Positions 11,908 through 22,672 of a stretch of DNA of 64,000 nucleotides are shown here, in pieces. Source of the DNA: Sparassis latifolia (taxonomy: Eukaryota; Basidiomycota; Agaricomycetes; Polyporales; Sparassidaceae). The position numbers and the translations under genes were made by a program. The stretch lies in NCBI GenBank assembly GCA_018466975.1, contig CM031556.1:3100001-3164000 (forward strand). The letters are read 5' to 3'. The notes under the pieces were generated by a model. The model did not search any database and was not told where the DNA came from. It saw nothing but the letters and a program-made list of their open reading frames with translations. Each line of letters opens with the position of its first letter. Position 1 is the first letter of the stretch.

Positions 11908-13000
11908 TCAGGCGGTCAACGCCTGCTTCCGCATTTCTTCGAAGCGCGAGCCCTCCGCCTCGGCATGCTCAACAGTTTGGAGGAGCTTCTCCTCGCGCGA
12001 CTGCAACCGTTGTTCCATGCCAAGGATCAATAGGCGGACCTGTTCGATCTGCGTTGTACTGGCTTCTTGTTTCGATGCTTGAGCCTGGGCGAAAATGCTT
12101 GATTGAGTCCCACTGCGATGTCCTGTATTGATGTCAGATGGCGGTCGAAGTTAAGGTCTTTGTGGGATAAGGAAAGTCGACGCACGGGTAGGAACGGCCG
12201 ATGAAGATGTAATGTCGAGGTTTGCCTGTTGTACATGTTCATGACATGTGCGTGCAGCTAGCTTGGGGCAAGAGCCCTGACGTACCTGCCAGTTGGTTCC
12301 AGCCAATCTCTCGAGTTCTCTCTCCAACATCTTCTGGCGAGTCCTTTCCCTGAATGCGAACTTGTCAGGAATGACCGCGTTCCCAATGGCACAACGCCGC
12401 TCACCTCTCCATTTCAGCCATACACCGCTCATTCTCGCGCTGTGTTCCCTGCAGTAAAATCTCTAGATTGGTGTGTTCCTTCTGCATTGCTTGAACTGCT
12501 TCCAGAGGTGGTCGCTGGGCTAGTTGAGCCTGCAAGGTTTGAATTTGTGTCTGCAGCTACACTGCCCTATTAGAACCTCTGTGCATAGTATGCAGCATTG
12601 CCAGTAATGCAGAATAGGATCGATGTACCTTGTCGTTCTCCCTGTCCTTCTCAAGTAATTGGCGTCGGAGGACGTCCTCAATAGATTCGTCTGGTGATTC
12701 TTTCAACATCCCCAGATCGTCCGCTCCGAGGGCCAAAGACGGCCGAGCATAATGCCTGACACTTTGTGCGCGGCGCATCGATTCTGAATTTATCGAGGAA
12801 TAAAGAAGAGGATATTGTGAGAGTCTGGGAGAACGAGGTAGCTGGCCTGCCAGTTGAACGAACCTCGGGTTGCGGCGCGTTGTTTGCGCTTGTGTGGCAA
12901 GAGCCTGGGTTTTCAACAATCCACAACAACGCATACGCGACTGCGCGCCGGCCAGTCGCGTCGTTCCCTCCAAATCATGACAAGTTACACACCCCAACAC
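11908..13000 (-). CDS. Small coiled-coil protein, function unknown
   Basis: Hand splicing gives five exons: (start)-12629, 12556-12405, 12349-12286, 12225-12186 and 12122-11908, with introns of 55-71 nt and a stop at 11908-11910. From the ATG at 12778 the exons add up to 207 codons, an exact multiple of three. The product runs SIEDVLRRQLLEKDREND, then LQTQIQTLQAQLAQ, EHTNLEILLQGTQRENERC, KMLERELERLAG and ends QSREEKLLQTVEHAEAEG...MRKQALTA. This is a nearly continuous coiled coil rich in Gln and Glu. The 5' end is uncertain: the frame stays open to 13000, and an intron at about 12786-12836 (GTTCTC...TTCAG) could join upstream sequence. No family was recognised. Confidence 0.6.
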
Positions 13001-13089
13001 ACACAGCTACTCGTGCTGCGCAAGACGCTGCCAACCCATCCTCTCATGTGGCCTCTCATGCTGGAGACGGCGCGGCAGACGACGTTATG

Positions 13090-13690
13090 GATCGTTTCAT
13101 TCGGCCTTCTCACTGGGCCACAAACGTGCACATCACCGACATAAAACAGAATAGCGCGCAATGGAACAAGGACTGGGAAAAGTGCATAGCGGATATAGCG
13201 AAGGCGAGCGACATTTTCAACGTGCTAGGCAAGCTCTGGCTACGCGTGCTGCCGAACAAACGCGTGCAAACTGTCCACCATATGTGAGCTCCATAGGCAA
13301 GCGCCTACCGCAGGCGGAGAGTTGAAAGATATGATGCAAAAGGGTGACTTCGACGCCATCTGGCTTTTCATGGTAGTACATGCAAATTGAAACTGCACTT
13401 CAGTATCCACTATTGCTCTCAGTAAGTCCGTATTTGTCGCATTTCTTTTGATAACTTAGCTGAGTGTTTTACCAGACAATGTCAGAAAGAAGATTGGAAG
13501 AAGCACAAGCAGTACTGTGGTAAGACGGTGCACACCAACGGCCTACGGGGCACCGCAGGCGACAGCCTCGGGCTACATGGTGGTCAAATACATGTCGAGT
13601 GAACCGGGGTTTAACCGCACGCAGATTGAGCGACAGCTTTGTGAGGAGTTTGGGGACGACACGCAGCAGAAGTTGGACGCTTTTGAGTGA
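13090..13690 (+). pseudogene. Decayed MYND-type zinc-finger gene
   Basis: After an acceptor at about 13475 the sequence encodes the second half of a MYND finger, CQKEDWKKHKQYCG (13477-13518): the CQ..DW..HK..C pattern typical of fungal MYND proteins. The C-terminal part is in a different frame: GYMVVKYMSSEPGFNRTQIERQL...KLDAFE, stopping at 13688-13690. No intron of workable size joins the two frames; the only GT-AG segment between them is 39 nt. The exon before the finger reads YPLLLS where a C-terminal 'YCS..C' half-finger would be expected. Upstream, 13094-13290 encodes an alpha-helical segment with a stop. Together this suggests a degenerate copy rather than a working gene. Confidence 0.5.
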
Positions 13691-15810
13691 AGAGTGCAAT
13701 GTCGAGCACGGAATTGACGTTCATCTAGTCCATGGCCATGAGCAGGGGCTTGAACGCACTGGGCCCGCGCCTCGACTCGAAGCACTTCAAAGCATGAAGT
13801 TGCGATGACTCGGATAGGCCGCACAAAGCTAATCGAACGATTGTGTTGTGTAACATCACGTTGGCTGGTCTAGATGAAGTGTGTATGTTGATGAGGCTCG
13901 GTGCTTTGCAACCTTCGCAGTCATTTATAGATCAGCTCACGGAATGTAATGTTGTGGGAGAGGAACCCATGCTGTAATGTAAGACACCCTTTTGCAATGA
14001 AATTGATATTCTACGGCCAATGCCAAGATGTTCATACTGACAATCAAATCATCTCTCCATGGCACTTCTTTCAAGGTGCAAAGCGTACGAGAGGCATTTC
14101 GTTTTCGTCCTCGAGGACCTGGCGAGAGCCCTATCTTTTAAAGCTCTCCCACACCGACAAGCAGTCATCGATACACAGAGAGTTTATATCTCTCGATACG
14201 TGAGCAACCACCACATTCATTCCGAAGACAATCGGGTCTCGGAAACTATGAGCAGGAACCGATGCACAATGTTGTACACTGTCTAAGACATATTCCTGCG
14301 TTCCATTTTCCAGTGATACTGATACTCCGGTAACGTCCGATTCGTGGTGTCTCTTTGTGACACAGTTCTGGACTCAACGTATACAGATTTACTTCTGATC
14401 GCATGTAAATGCTTCCTTCTTGAGTACGAACAGGCAGTAGGTCAGGCGCATACCATGTGGTGTTCCAGCTCAACCTCTCCAAATGTCCGCTCGTTGTTGT
14501 ATCTCTTGTGCTAGGTGTGTGCTACAGGCTTAATACTACACGTCCGCCGAATTCTGTAGGCTCGAATGCGGATACATCCTCCAGGCGCCAGGCATTGTCC
14601 GTAACAGAGACCACTCGTCTTGAATGAGTAGTCGAGATCAAGCTGCACTACCAAGACCTGCAAAGTCTTCACTCTGAAAATCACCACTGATTCGAGATGG
14701 GACACACAGTACTATTAAATAATTCCAGCCTTCAAATGGTGTCAAACACTGCTGGTATCATACTGTGTCCATACCGTAAGCCTAGGAGTAGCTAATGATG
14801 AACTGGGACCAAGCTATATCAGATAATAAAGCAAAATTTAACGCCTTGTGACGAGTCGGAAACCACCCACGTCCGACTCCAGCGAAAACACCTCGACTTG
14901 TCTCATGCTCCTTGTCTCATGCTCCTTACGAACGTCGGCCGCGTCTTCATTTTACCAATGATCTTTCTCGAGAACGAACGCGAGAGGATGGGTGAGTCCG
15001 CATGCTGTGATGCATCTGCCAAACAAGGGAATTCGTTGAGATCACGATCAGTGCGTGGTCGTAAGTGTTAGGTGAGTGGGTATAATGCATGGATGTAAGC
15101 CATGGAGTTGGAGCCTTGGAGGGAAGTGGACGTGGGGGAAGAACACGCTCCCGCATGCTCTGAAAGGAAGGGCACTAGAGGGGAAAAAGTTCTGCTTCTC
15201 GATGAGGACCGAGCGGGGGCGAGCTGGCATCGTGGTCATTGGAGCAGGGTGACGCTACTAAGCGTGGTAGAGCAAAATCTTTCGGAGGAGACGGATGGTA
15301 GGCTATGCTCAACAGTTTTCAAGACACTTGGGCGAACATAAGGGCTGCCGCAGGGTTTTTATACCGCCAAAAGGGACTGCGGCGATCTCAGGCGCCACAA
15401 ACCAAAGATCGCTTGGAGTTCCGGGGTAGCAATCTCGCATCTCGGTGTTCTACCTTCTCTTGGAGCAAAGAGATGAGCAACGGGTTCAAACGTAGTTGCG
15501 GAGTAGTCACGGCGAGCGCACCTCATAGAACCAGATGTGCGCTCAGGGAATATGGTGCATCAGCAAAAGTGGGCACAGCTTGCATACTCGGGTGGTAACT
15601 AAATTTACCGGGTTTGGCAAGTGTTATCGTTCGATCAGTCTTCGATACCACTAAGTATGCTGTATAACACCTGCGATACATGCTCCATAGTCTAATCGAT
15701 GTGATGTGAGTGCTGTATATGAGAGGACGTGAGATGTGTGTGGGAAAATGGGAAGGGAAAGAAGGTCGGTATCAGTACTGGTGGAGCTCACGAAGAGGCG
15801 AAAGTCGTCA
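13691..15810. other. Intergenic region
   Basis: 2.1 kb without a recognisable gene. It contains a 14 bp tandem duplication at 14897-14924 (unit begins CTTGTCTCATG). Short open frames on both strands show no conserved motif. Confidence 0.4.
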
Positions 15811-18800
15811 TCAACTCTGCCATGGGTTGAGATCAAGCACGCTTGCAGATTTCTTTGCATTGTCACCGCCCAACGTGCTGCCAGCCCATCGAGCCTGCTC
15901 CATATTCAGCGGTGAGGGTGAAAACGTTATTGATCCATCCATGCCGCCGAAGGACAATGAAGTGCCCTGTGCAAACGGATCATCCGGTGGTGGTAGAATG
16001 TAGGACGGGGATGGACCCCAAACCGCCCGCTAGCACCGAAGGAAAGCGTTTCTCTCGACCGTAAATTGCTGGAAGGAGGGCGGTAACTGTAAGAGCTGTA
16101 TCTCGGCGGCTGCTCTGGTTGCTCCGATGGCCAAAACGAGCTGTTACTTGCTTCGTACAGTACGGCAGAAGCTTCAGATGCAGGTGATGGCTCTATGTTT
16201 AATGCGGGTATTTCGGTGTCATGTGATGCCAGTGTTTCCTGGCCTCGGACGTCATTCAGCGACATAGACCTTGCTGTGGAATCACTGTTCGAAATTGAAC
16301 TCGGGCCAGCGACTGGCTCATCCCGATCGTCCATCGATGGCAAGTCCAGTGATGCCCGTATCCTTGGTATTGGTTCTGGTGATTCGGATATGGGTAGAGG
16401 GACAGATTCGGAACGATGGGTGGGCTCGGAAATATGGGGGACGGGAAGTCGACGTGGAACAGGTATCTGCACCTCTTCGGGTTTCCGTTCAGATTCCCCG
16501 ATGACTTCCTTGATCGCCGCGAAGTTAAATCCAGCGCGGACGGGAATGTTGGACGCTGATATGTCAGAACCATCTGCCACAGGCGGCTCACTAGACGTCG
16601 TTTCCGGACCATGTGCTGTCGGAGGTATCAGAGGCGGAGGGCCGCCTCTCGCGGAGGAAGGTCGTCGTCAACACTTGACCGCGGTGAGAGTGTCTTCTTG
16701 TGTGGCGAAATCGACGAAAATGAGCCAGCGGACGGTGGTCTTGAGACACGTGAGGTGGGCGTGGGTGGCTGCTTCTTCCTTGAGAACCATGATCGCTTCT
16801 GCTTCAAGTCTTCGTCCTCCCGGACCACTATCCGCTCTCCCTCAAAGTCGGGCTCCTAGTAGAGTTAAAGACTGTCACGGGGTCGCTATCATCTGAACAC
16901 GTATGCGACGTACAACCGGTTCATCGAAATAATCAGCCGACACAGGAAAGCCAAGTTGATCGAGAATTAGAGGCATGAATGTGCGATAACTCATGTGCCC
17001 TGCGATCTTGTCAGTGACGTCGACGTTCTCCAAACCAGGCACGTCTTGTACAGGACGCAGGCCAGCAACAGTGTTGAGACCGCCGCTCGTTGCACGGAAG
17101 AGATAGTTGAGCACCCAGTCGTTTCGTGCGTATGCATTCACGAACCGACCCGAAATGACAGAACGCACTTCGAGCCATGTGTGTAACGGTGCGGTAACGG
17201 TGGCGCCCAGGAGAAAAACGTCTTGTACAATGCCAAACACCTTCAGCTTTGCGAGCTCAAGGAGGGCGTAGAAGATGACACGGGAGCCCAGAGAAAAGCC
17301 AATGAGAGTGATTGGGCGAACGCCGAGATGTCTATGGATGAGCACATCTGCCAGCACACGACCCGCAGCGCGTGCACGATCCAGCGCATTCGACCAGGGA
17401 TTATCGATGAGGTAACCCAACTTGGTCAAGACTAGGAGCCAGAATAAGCCGTGTCATAACCACACTTCTGAGAGACTTACTGATAGGCCACTGTAACGCA
17501 CTCACCAGCGCTGTCATAACAGTAGCTTGTAAAGCAGTCTGGGCAAGTTGTGTCAGGACTTCGCTCGTCAAAATCTTGAGCGCACTGCCTGTTTCTTGAA
17601 TCATTTCTGGTTCCCACAACACACTGAATACATCTCCCACCACCGGATCCAAGACGCTGAATGGCAATCGTACATCGTCTAGTTTGCCGTTCATGAATCT
17701 GGGATCCAGTTATTTTCAAGCTCGGTCAGTCAAAGTCGCCGAGCGATGTCTTGGACTAAGGACATACCCAGACACCGTGAGGATGCAGTTTACACGCTTG
17801 GTATTGTGTAATGGAAGGATATCGAATGTATGGACATATTGCGTCCGATTCGCCATGCCCCTCACAGCAATACCAGAACCAGTCAATACACCGCCAGTTG
17901 TTATAACAGCAGCTCCACCCGCACCCGCCAGAAAACCGGTGGTGCCGGTTATACCCACTGTGGTAAGGGCAGCACCAAGACCGGCGCCGATGACGGGTGC
18001 GAGAAGACCCGCAGAGAGACCAATAACCAGACCGCCGCCTGATTTGTGTAAGATAAGATTGAATATACAGAATATCACAAATAACCTCACCTATCGTAGC
18101 AAGTCCTAGCATCATATAGCGCCTCTTTTTAGAAGTCTTCTTCACGCCGTCAATGATCTCTTTCTGTTCAAGACTCTCCACTCCCTCCTGGATTTCAAGC
18201 GCTTCTGTCACACGCCGCTCAAACTTCACGACATCCAGCCATCCGAGACCGAGTTTCAACGCAACATTCTCTAGCAGCACTCGGGAACGCGCATCATACA
18301 CACTATCGGCGATGAGGATGAGAAACAGATCGCAAAGAATGGTCCATCGGATGTCGAGTGTGACGTTCTTGTCTGCAGCAGAGAGATGAGTGCTCACACC
18401 AGGCACAGTTGATGAAGTATCCTCTAAGACTTTTGCCGTAGTTTGCACTGGCTTTGGAGGTATCGGCGGAGGCACCTCAGGGCTGCTGTCTGCAGAAGCG
18501 GCTTGCGATGATGTCTTAGTCTCCGATAGGTCGGCAGAGTCACCCTCTAATTCCTCCAGTCGAGCTGCATCGGACACTGCCCGTTCCTCTTCTTGTCGTT
18601 GAGCTTCTGCGGGATCATACTCCGGATTCGCGACCGTCCGGGTGGTCATGAGGGATGGTACGAGGTCTTTAGCTTGAATGCCATGTAGCGCCAAAGTTTC
18701 AATCATCTTCTGTTCTATCGGACTTGTTCAGTGTGGGATCCATCTAGACAGTATGCACTATTCACCTTCAGTTGCAAGCTCCATATGATAATACAACCGA

Positions 18801-19330
18801 CCCATGATTTTCAACGCCCACAACTCCATGTTATCAATTGCCTTCTTCAACTCCTTCCGTTTTACCCGCTTTAACGAGTCCGACATCTCGCGGCTGGTCA
18901 GAGCACAGAGACCGACGTACGCTACGCGCTGAGCCTCGGTGAGGAGGTCCTTGGTCGCCTGCATCTGGCTAAGCGGCGTCATGGCCTTGTCCTCGTCAAA
19001 GAGGTATCTCGTTCGGAGATGCACTTCATCCGACTCATCCTCCTCGGTCACCCGCAGACGAGTATATTCGCTCTCGTTCTGGTCCACCTTCGAGCGCCAC
19101 TCCTGGCCCTGGTAATCCACATCCAAGAGATTCCCAGTAGCGTTGCCTGCCCCTCCAGATGGTCTTTCCTTCCTTTCAGGCGCAACGTAGTGGTACTTCC
19201 TCTGGTCTTCTTCGTCAAGGCCGCTAGCGAACTCATCGTTCCGGACCACCGGCATGTCTTGCCAGCCGTCATCGTCGTCGAAAACGTCTGGTTCAATGGG
19301 TGCTATTGGTGATGGTGCCAGAACGGGCAT
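15811..19330 (-). CDS. DUF726 / TMCO4-like alpha/beta hydrolase
   Basis: Start is the ATG at 19330 (MPVLAPSPIAPIEPDVFDDDDGW). Exons: 19330-18766, 18714-18091, 18038-17768, 17698-17481, 17431-16914 and 16855 onward; the first five add to 732 codons in phase. The order is an acidic N-terminus, a helical region, a Gly/Ala-rich membrane hairpin (GLSAGLLAPVIGAGLGAALTTVGITG), then the hydrolase core with nucleophile elbow LIGFSLGSRV. This is the DUF726 layout of human TMCO4 and yeast Mil1, membrane-associated putative lipases. The long Ser/Pro-rich tail ends ...SVLDLNPWQS with a stop at 15811-15813, but reaching it needs two frame changes, near 16621-16650 and 16012-16032, where no intron of normal size fits. 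Either the tail is decaying or the consensus has indels there. The core itself looks intact. Confidence 0.85.
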
Positions 19331-19597
19331 CACAGCAAGATAAACTGCGCAGAGACGGTTAGGACAGAAAAGGTGTGTAGGCAATGGGCATGAGGTACAT
19401 GAGTCCACACTCGTACACGTGATCTCCGAAGTCACGTTTCAAATGCCTGCCGCTCCGAGTCCCAGTCCGAGTCTCGTCCTTCGACTCCAACATCTCCGAG
19501 AACATACTTACATAGATCGGTACAATCTGCACAACTATACAGTATCTAAGGAAACCGTCGCACGACCTACGTATGCACGACACAGATGGAAAACCCG

Positions 19598-20262
19598 CTA
19601 TGTGCCTTTTACCCTGGTCTTGCCTTCTTCCCTATCGTGAGCTCTCTTCCGCGCCTCTTCCAGCTTCAAAGTCGCCTTGAGCTTCCTCTGCCGCTTCCGC
19701 CGCCCATTCCCTCGTTTGGCACCCTCTATGACAATCTCCTCGGCCAGCCGACGTTTGCGGCGAGCGCTCTCCTCGGCTCTCTGCTTCTCGCGTTTCTTGT
19801 CGCGCTTTCGGAGCGTGGTCATCGACGCTTTGAGCAGTGCACCATACGCGGAGTGGAACTTCTCGAGTTCATCCGGTTGAACCTGTATCATATAATATAC
19901 GGATCAGTGAACAGGAGAGAAGGAGAACAGGTAACTCACTCTGGTGGAGAAGTTGGCTTCTTTGCCATCAGTCACACGAATTAAACATGGATATTCTTTA
20001 TTTTCATCATCGGCAGAGGACATCTGCGCATCCTCGCCGTCATGTGTTACTGCAGTCCATGCGATGTAAGAGTAAAGATTTGAGAGTCGTGCGAGGAATA
20101 ACACATGTACGCACGTCTCTTATGAGTGAGCCATATTGACCCCCGCCCGTTCGATGACTCAAAAAGTGCTGTCAATCGTTTGAGGAACTGGAGACAGTCT
20201 TCAGAGAATTTCTGCGATTATTCCGGAGGGAAACATACTGTATCGTGGTCGACCAGCTGCAT
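19598..20262 (-). CDS. SRP14: Signal recognition particle subunit SRP14
   Basis: Four exons: 20262-20239, 20187-20115, 20049-19940 and 19882-19598, with introns of 51, 65 and 57 nt, give 163 residues. The product starts MQLVDHDT joined to FLKRLTALFESSNGRGSIWLTHKR, then LTHDGEDAQ, an acidic loop, YPCLIRVTDGK and KFHSAYGALLKASMTTLRKRDKKR. This is the SRP14 fold and its basic C-terminal helix. A further 60-residue Lys/Arg-rich tail (ARRKRRLAEEIV...) is longer than in animals. SRP14 binds the Alu domain of SRP RNA with its partner and delays elongation during secretory targeting. The gene is divergent from MET1; the mobile element begins 69 bp upstream of its ATG. Confidence 0.92.
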
Positions 20263-20324
20263 TGAAGCTGGGAGATGGACACCAAGTCCGAATATGACAC
20301 CTGTCACAGACCGGCTTGTCATGT

Positions 20325-20330
20325 GATTAG
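20325..20330. repeat. Target-site duplication, left copy
   Basis: GATTAG immediately before the first base of the left inverted repeat. It is identical to 22407-22412, directly after the right inverted repeat. Confidence 0.85.
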
Positions 20331-20550
20331 TATGGAGGTCGTTTGGTTACGGTTCGTTTAAGGACAGATGCCGTGATGCCGACGCGTGGCTCTCACGTGG
20401 ATTGCCCAGGAGACTCAGTCACCCTCTATGTGCGCTTGTATTTTTCCTTAGCACCTGCAATTCGTGCCGCACGTCGTGCTCGCCGTGCGTCGGCTCGAGC
20501 TATCGTCGCCGACGACGAGCTCCGCTACATAATATATGCCAAAATTCTCG
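20331..20550 (+). repeat. Left terminal inverted repeat (220 bp)
   Basis: Reverse complement of 22187-22406. Bases 1-60 match perfectly. Later matching blocks include CCGCACGTCGTGCTCGCCGT and the inner end GCCAAAATTCT. Confidence 0.9.
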
Positions 20551-20769
20551 CTGCTCCCCGACATATGACTACAACAACTTTTCTGCAATTTGCTAGTCTG
20601 TCCTGGCGCACGTCTGCGCCCGATCCCGCGTCCAGCCTGAGTGCATGAGCTCGGCACTGGCCCATTGACAAGTACTCCGGGCTGTTTCGCGGCTGTACTC
20701 AGGCCCATGTTGGACAGGCTGCATAGGATGTTGTCTTTGGAGCATCCTATTTTTTTTTCCAACCTGAAG

Positions 20770-21673
20770 GGCAAGCTGCCGTCCTCATCACCGGCTGCAC
20801 GTAAGTACATCACATACCACATCATATCTCGCCCACTCACCACATCTGGCACAGCGGAGGCATCGGGCAGGCGACTGCATGCACCTTTGCCCACTCCGGC
20901 TGCTCAGTAGCAGTGCACTACCAGGCGGCATCCTCGCACGCCAAGGCAGATACGCTCATCTCCGACCTCAAGGCCATTGCCAGCTCCGACCCGCGGTTCG
21001 CCATCTTCCACACAGACCTGTCAAACTACGATGAGGTGCGCCGCCTCCATGCTGAGGTTGTGCAGCAGATCGGGCATCCGGACATCCTCTTCGCAAACCA
21101 CGGCATCGCGGGGCCTAAGATTGGCCCGCTGGGCAATATCAATGACGTGCCCATGGAGGTGTTCGAAGAGATGTGGCGGATGAACACCGGCACGAGCTAC
21201 ATGCTTGCGCAGCTCTGTGTGCCACACATGGAAGCGCAGAAATATGAACATGCCATTTTCACGTCGAGGTGCGCTCTGCGTGCCCCTTTGCCCGAAATCC
21301 ATGGTAATTCATGTCTATCATAATCAGTATCGCTGCAGGTAATTCTCTGCATCGGGCACTCGTCCGACGCCGCAGATCTTTCCACCATCTACCAGGTAAC
21401 AGTGGACTCATCGAACCCCACTACACATCATTCAAAGCCGCCCTGCATGGCCTGGTCCACTGGCTCTCCCTGTGGTATGCCAAGGACGGAATCAAATCCA
21501 GTGCTATTGCGCCCGCACTCATCGAGGATACCGCCACGATGGCGAACCTGATGCCTGAGATGCGGAGCAAGATCCCCATCGGGCAACTTGGGAAGCCCGA
21601 CAAGATGGCCTGCAGGACATGCTGCAGTCACCCTCTTCCCCACTCGTACTCGCGCCGACGCCCGCGCACATGA
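20770..21673 (+). pseudogene. Captured short-chain dehydrogenase/reductase fragment inside the element
   Basis: Three exons can be joined: about 20770-20800, 20855-21268 and 21376-21673. They encode AAVLITGCTGGIGQATACTF (the TGxxxGIG cofactor loop), a Rossmann core, DILFANHGIAGPKIG (the NNAG position), HYTSFKAALHGLVHW (catalytic YxxxK) and IPIGQLGKPDKMA. These are hallmarks of NAD(P)-dependent SDR enzymes such as 3-oxoacyl reductases. The fragment lacks a plausible start codon in frame: a stop lies just upstream and a T-run abuts the first exon. After KPDKMA the family's last ~30 residues are replaced by unrelated sequence ending at TGA 21671-21673. It therefore looks like a genomic, intron-containing fragment picked up by the transposon; expression is unknown. 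Confidence 0.75.
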
Positions 21674-22186
21674 AGAGCAGCAGTCAGAAGCTGGGGCAGG
21701 ACTCACGTGGCGGGTCATGCAAGCATATCAGCATGCAGTCCCTGGTGCCGACGAGCCGGCGGACAAGCCAGCAGCAGGTGCGGGAGCGCGAGAGGGAGCG
21801 GGAACGCGAGGGAGAATGCGATGTGGGGCTTAGCCTGCACCCATGTGTGATGGCGCCGAGCCCGGGTGGGTACCGCGCAATGGCGTAAGGGCGTTCGTCA
21901 CCGGTGCCACTGAACACTGGTGCGCCGCTGGTGAACGGGAACGGCACGGAGGCACCGAACACAAATACGTCCGAGCCCTTTGTGTATGCGCAGACACCGC
22001 GGGCAAGGGCACGGACTCACGCGAGGACACAATATTGGCGGGGGCAAACCGCATGGAGCCGAACGGCTTTGGCGTGGGGGCGCGCGGGATGAGCATGTAC
22101 GACCGCGAGCAGATGATGAGGGTTGGGGAGCAGGAGACAAATACTTCTTGCAATGTATAATGGTAGTAGTGGAAATGAAAATATTT

Positions 22187-22406
22187 GCAAGAATTTTGGC
22201 ATATATACTATGTAGTGGAGCTCGTCGTCAGCGATGATGAGCTCGAGCCGACGCACGGCGAGCACGACGTGCGGCAAGAATTGCTAAAGAAAAAATACTA
22301 GTGCACGTAAGGGGTGACTGAGGTCTCCTGGATAATCCACGTGAGGGCCACGCGTCGGCATCACGGCATCTGTCCTTAAACGAACCGTAACCAAACGACC
22401 TCCATA
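22187..22406 (-). repeat. Right terminal inverted repeat (220 bp)
   Basis: Inverted copy of 20331-20550, ending CGACCTCCATA at 22406. Confidence 0.9.
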
Positions 22407-22412
22407 GATTAG
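22407..22412. repeat. Target-site duplication, right copy
   Basis: GATTAG directly after the right inverted repeat; matches 20325-20330. Confidence 0.85.
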
Positions 22413-22672
22413 TGACGGATCAAAGTCACGTCTTGCTCGCGTCTTGCTCACGAAATGTTTTCCAGGGTACACAAAATGGTCGGCTTGTTCTTACAAAAGG
22501 GCGGCACAGCACCTCTGTGCGCTGATATTCCTCTCATCCACTGCAAACTCATTTTCTCGCTGCAGCATATCCCTCAAGAGTTCGTGTGGCGGTGGTACGT
22601 GATTTTGTGCTCCCAGATTACCTTGTTCGTGCTCAAATCCCGTCAGGTTGAGAACAAACTGCTATAAAGCTC

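Larger units (their letters stand above)
20331..22406. mobile_element. Non-autonomous DNA transposon with long TIRs and captured gene fragment
   Basis: A 2,076 bp unit bounded by 220 bp inverted repeats (20331-20550 and 22187-22406). The outer 60 bp are identical in the two arms, starting TATGGAGGTCGTTTGG; further in the arms diverge by small substitutions and indels. A perfect 6 bp duplication, GATTAG, flanks the unit on both sides. No transposase is encoded, so movement would need enzyme from another element. The interior carries a spliceable short-chain dehydrogenase fragment on the plus strand and a second stretch (21,700-22,150) of partly protein-like sequence. The layout resembles Pack-type elements, but 6 bp is shorter than the usual MULE duplication, so no superfamily is assigned. 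It lies between the divergent SRP14 and MET1 genes. Confidence 0.9.

Noticed and set aside
15926..16064. Continuation of the DUF726 tail in the original frame to a stop near 15927
   Set aside because: Another frame gives a far more protein-like tail (ILPPPDDPFAQG...LDLNPWQS), so the stop at 15811 was preferred and the break reported.
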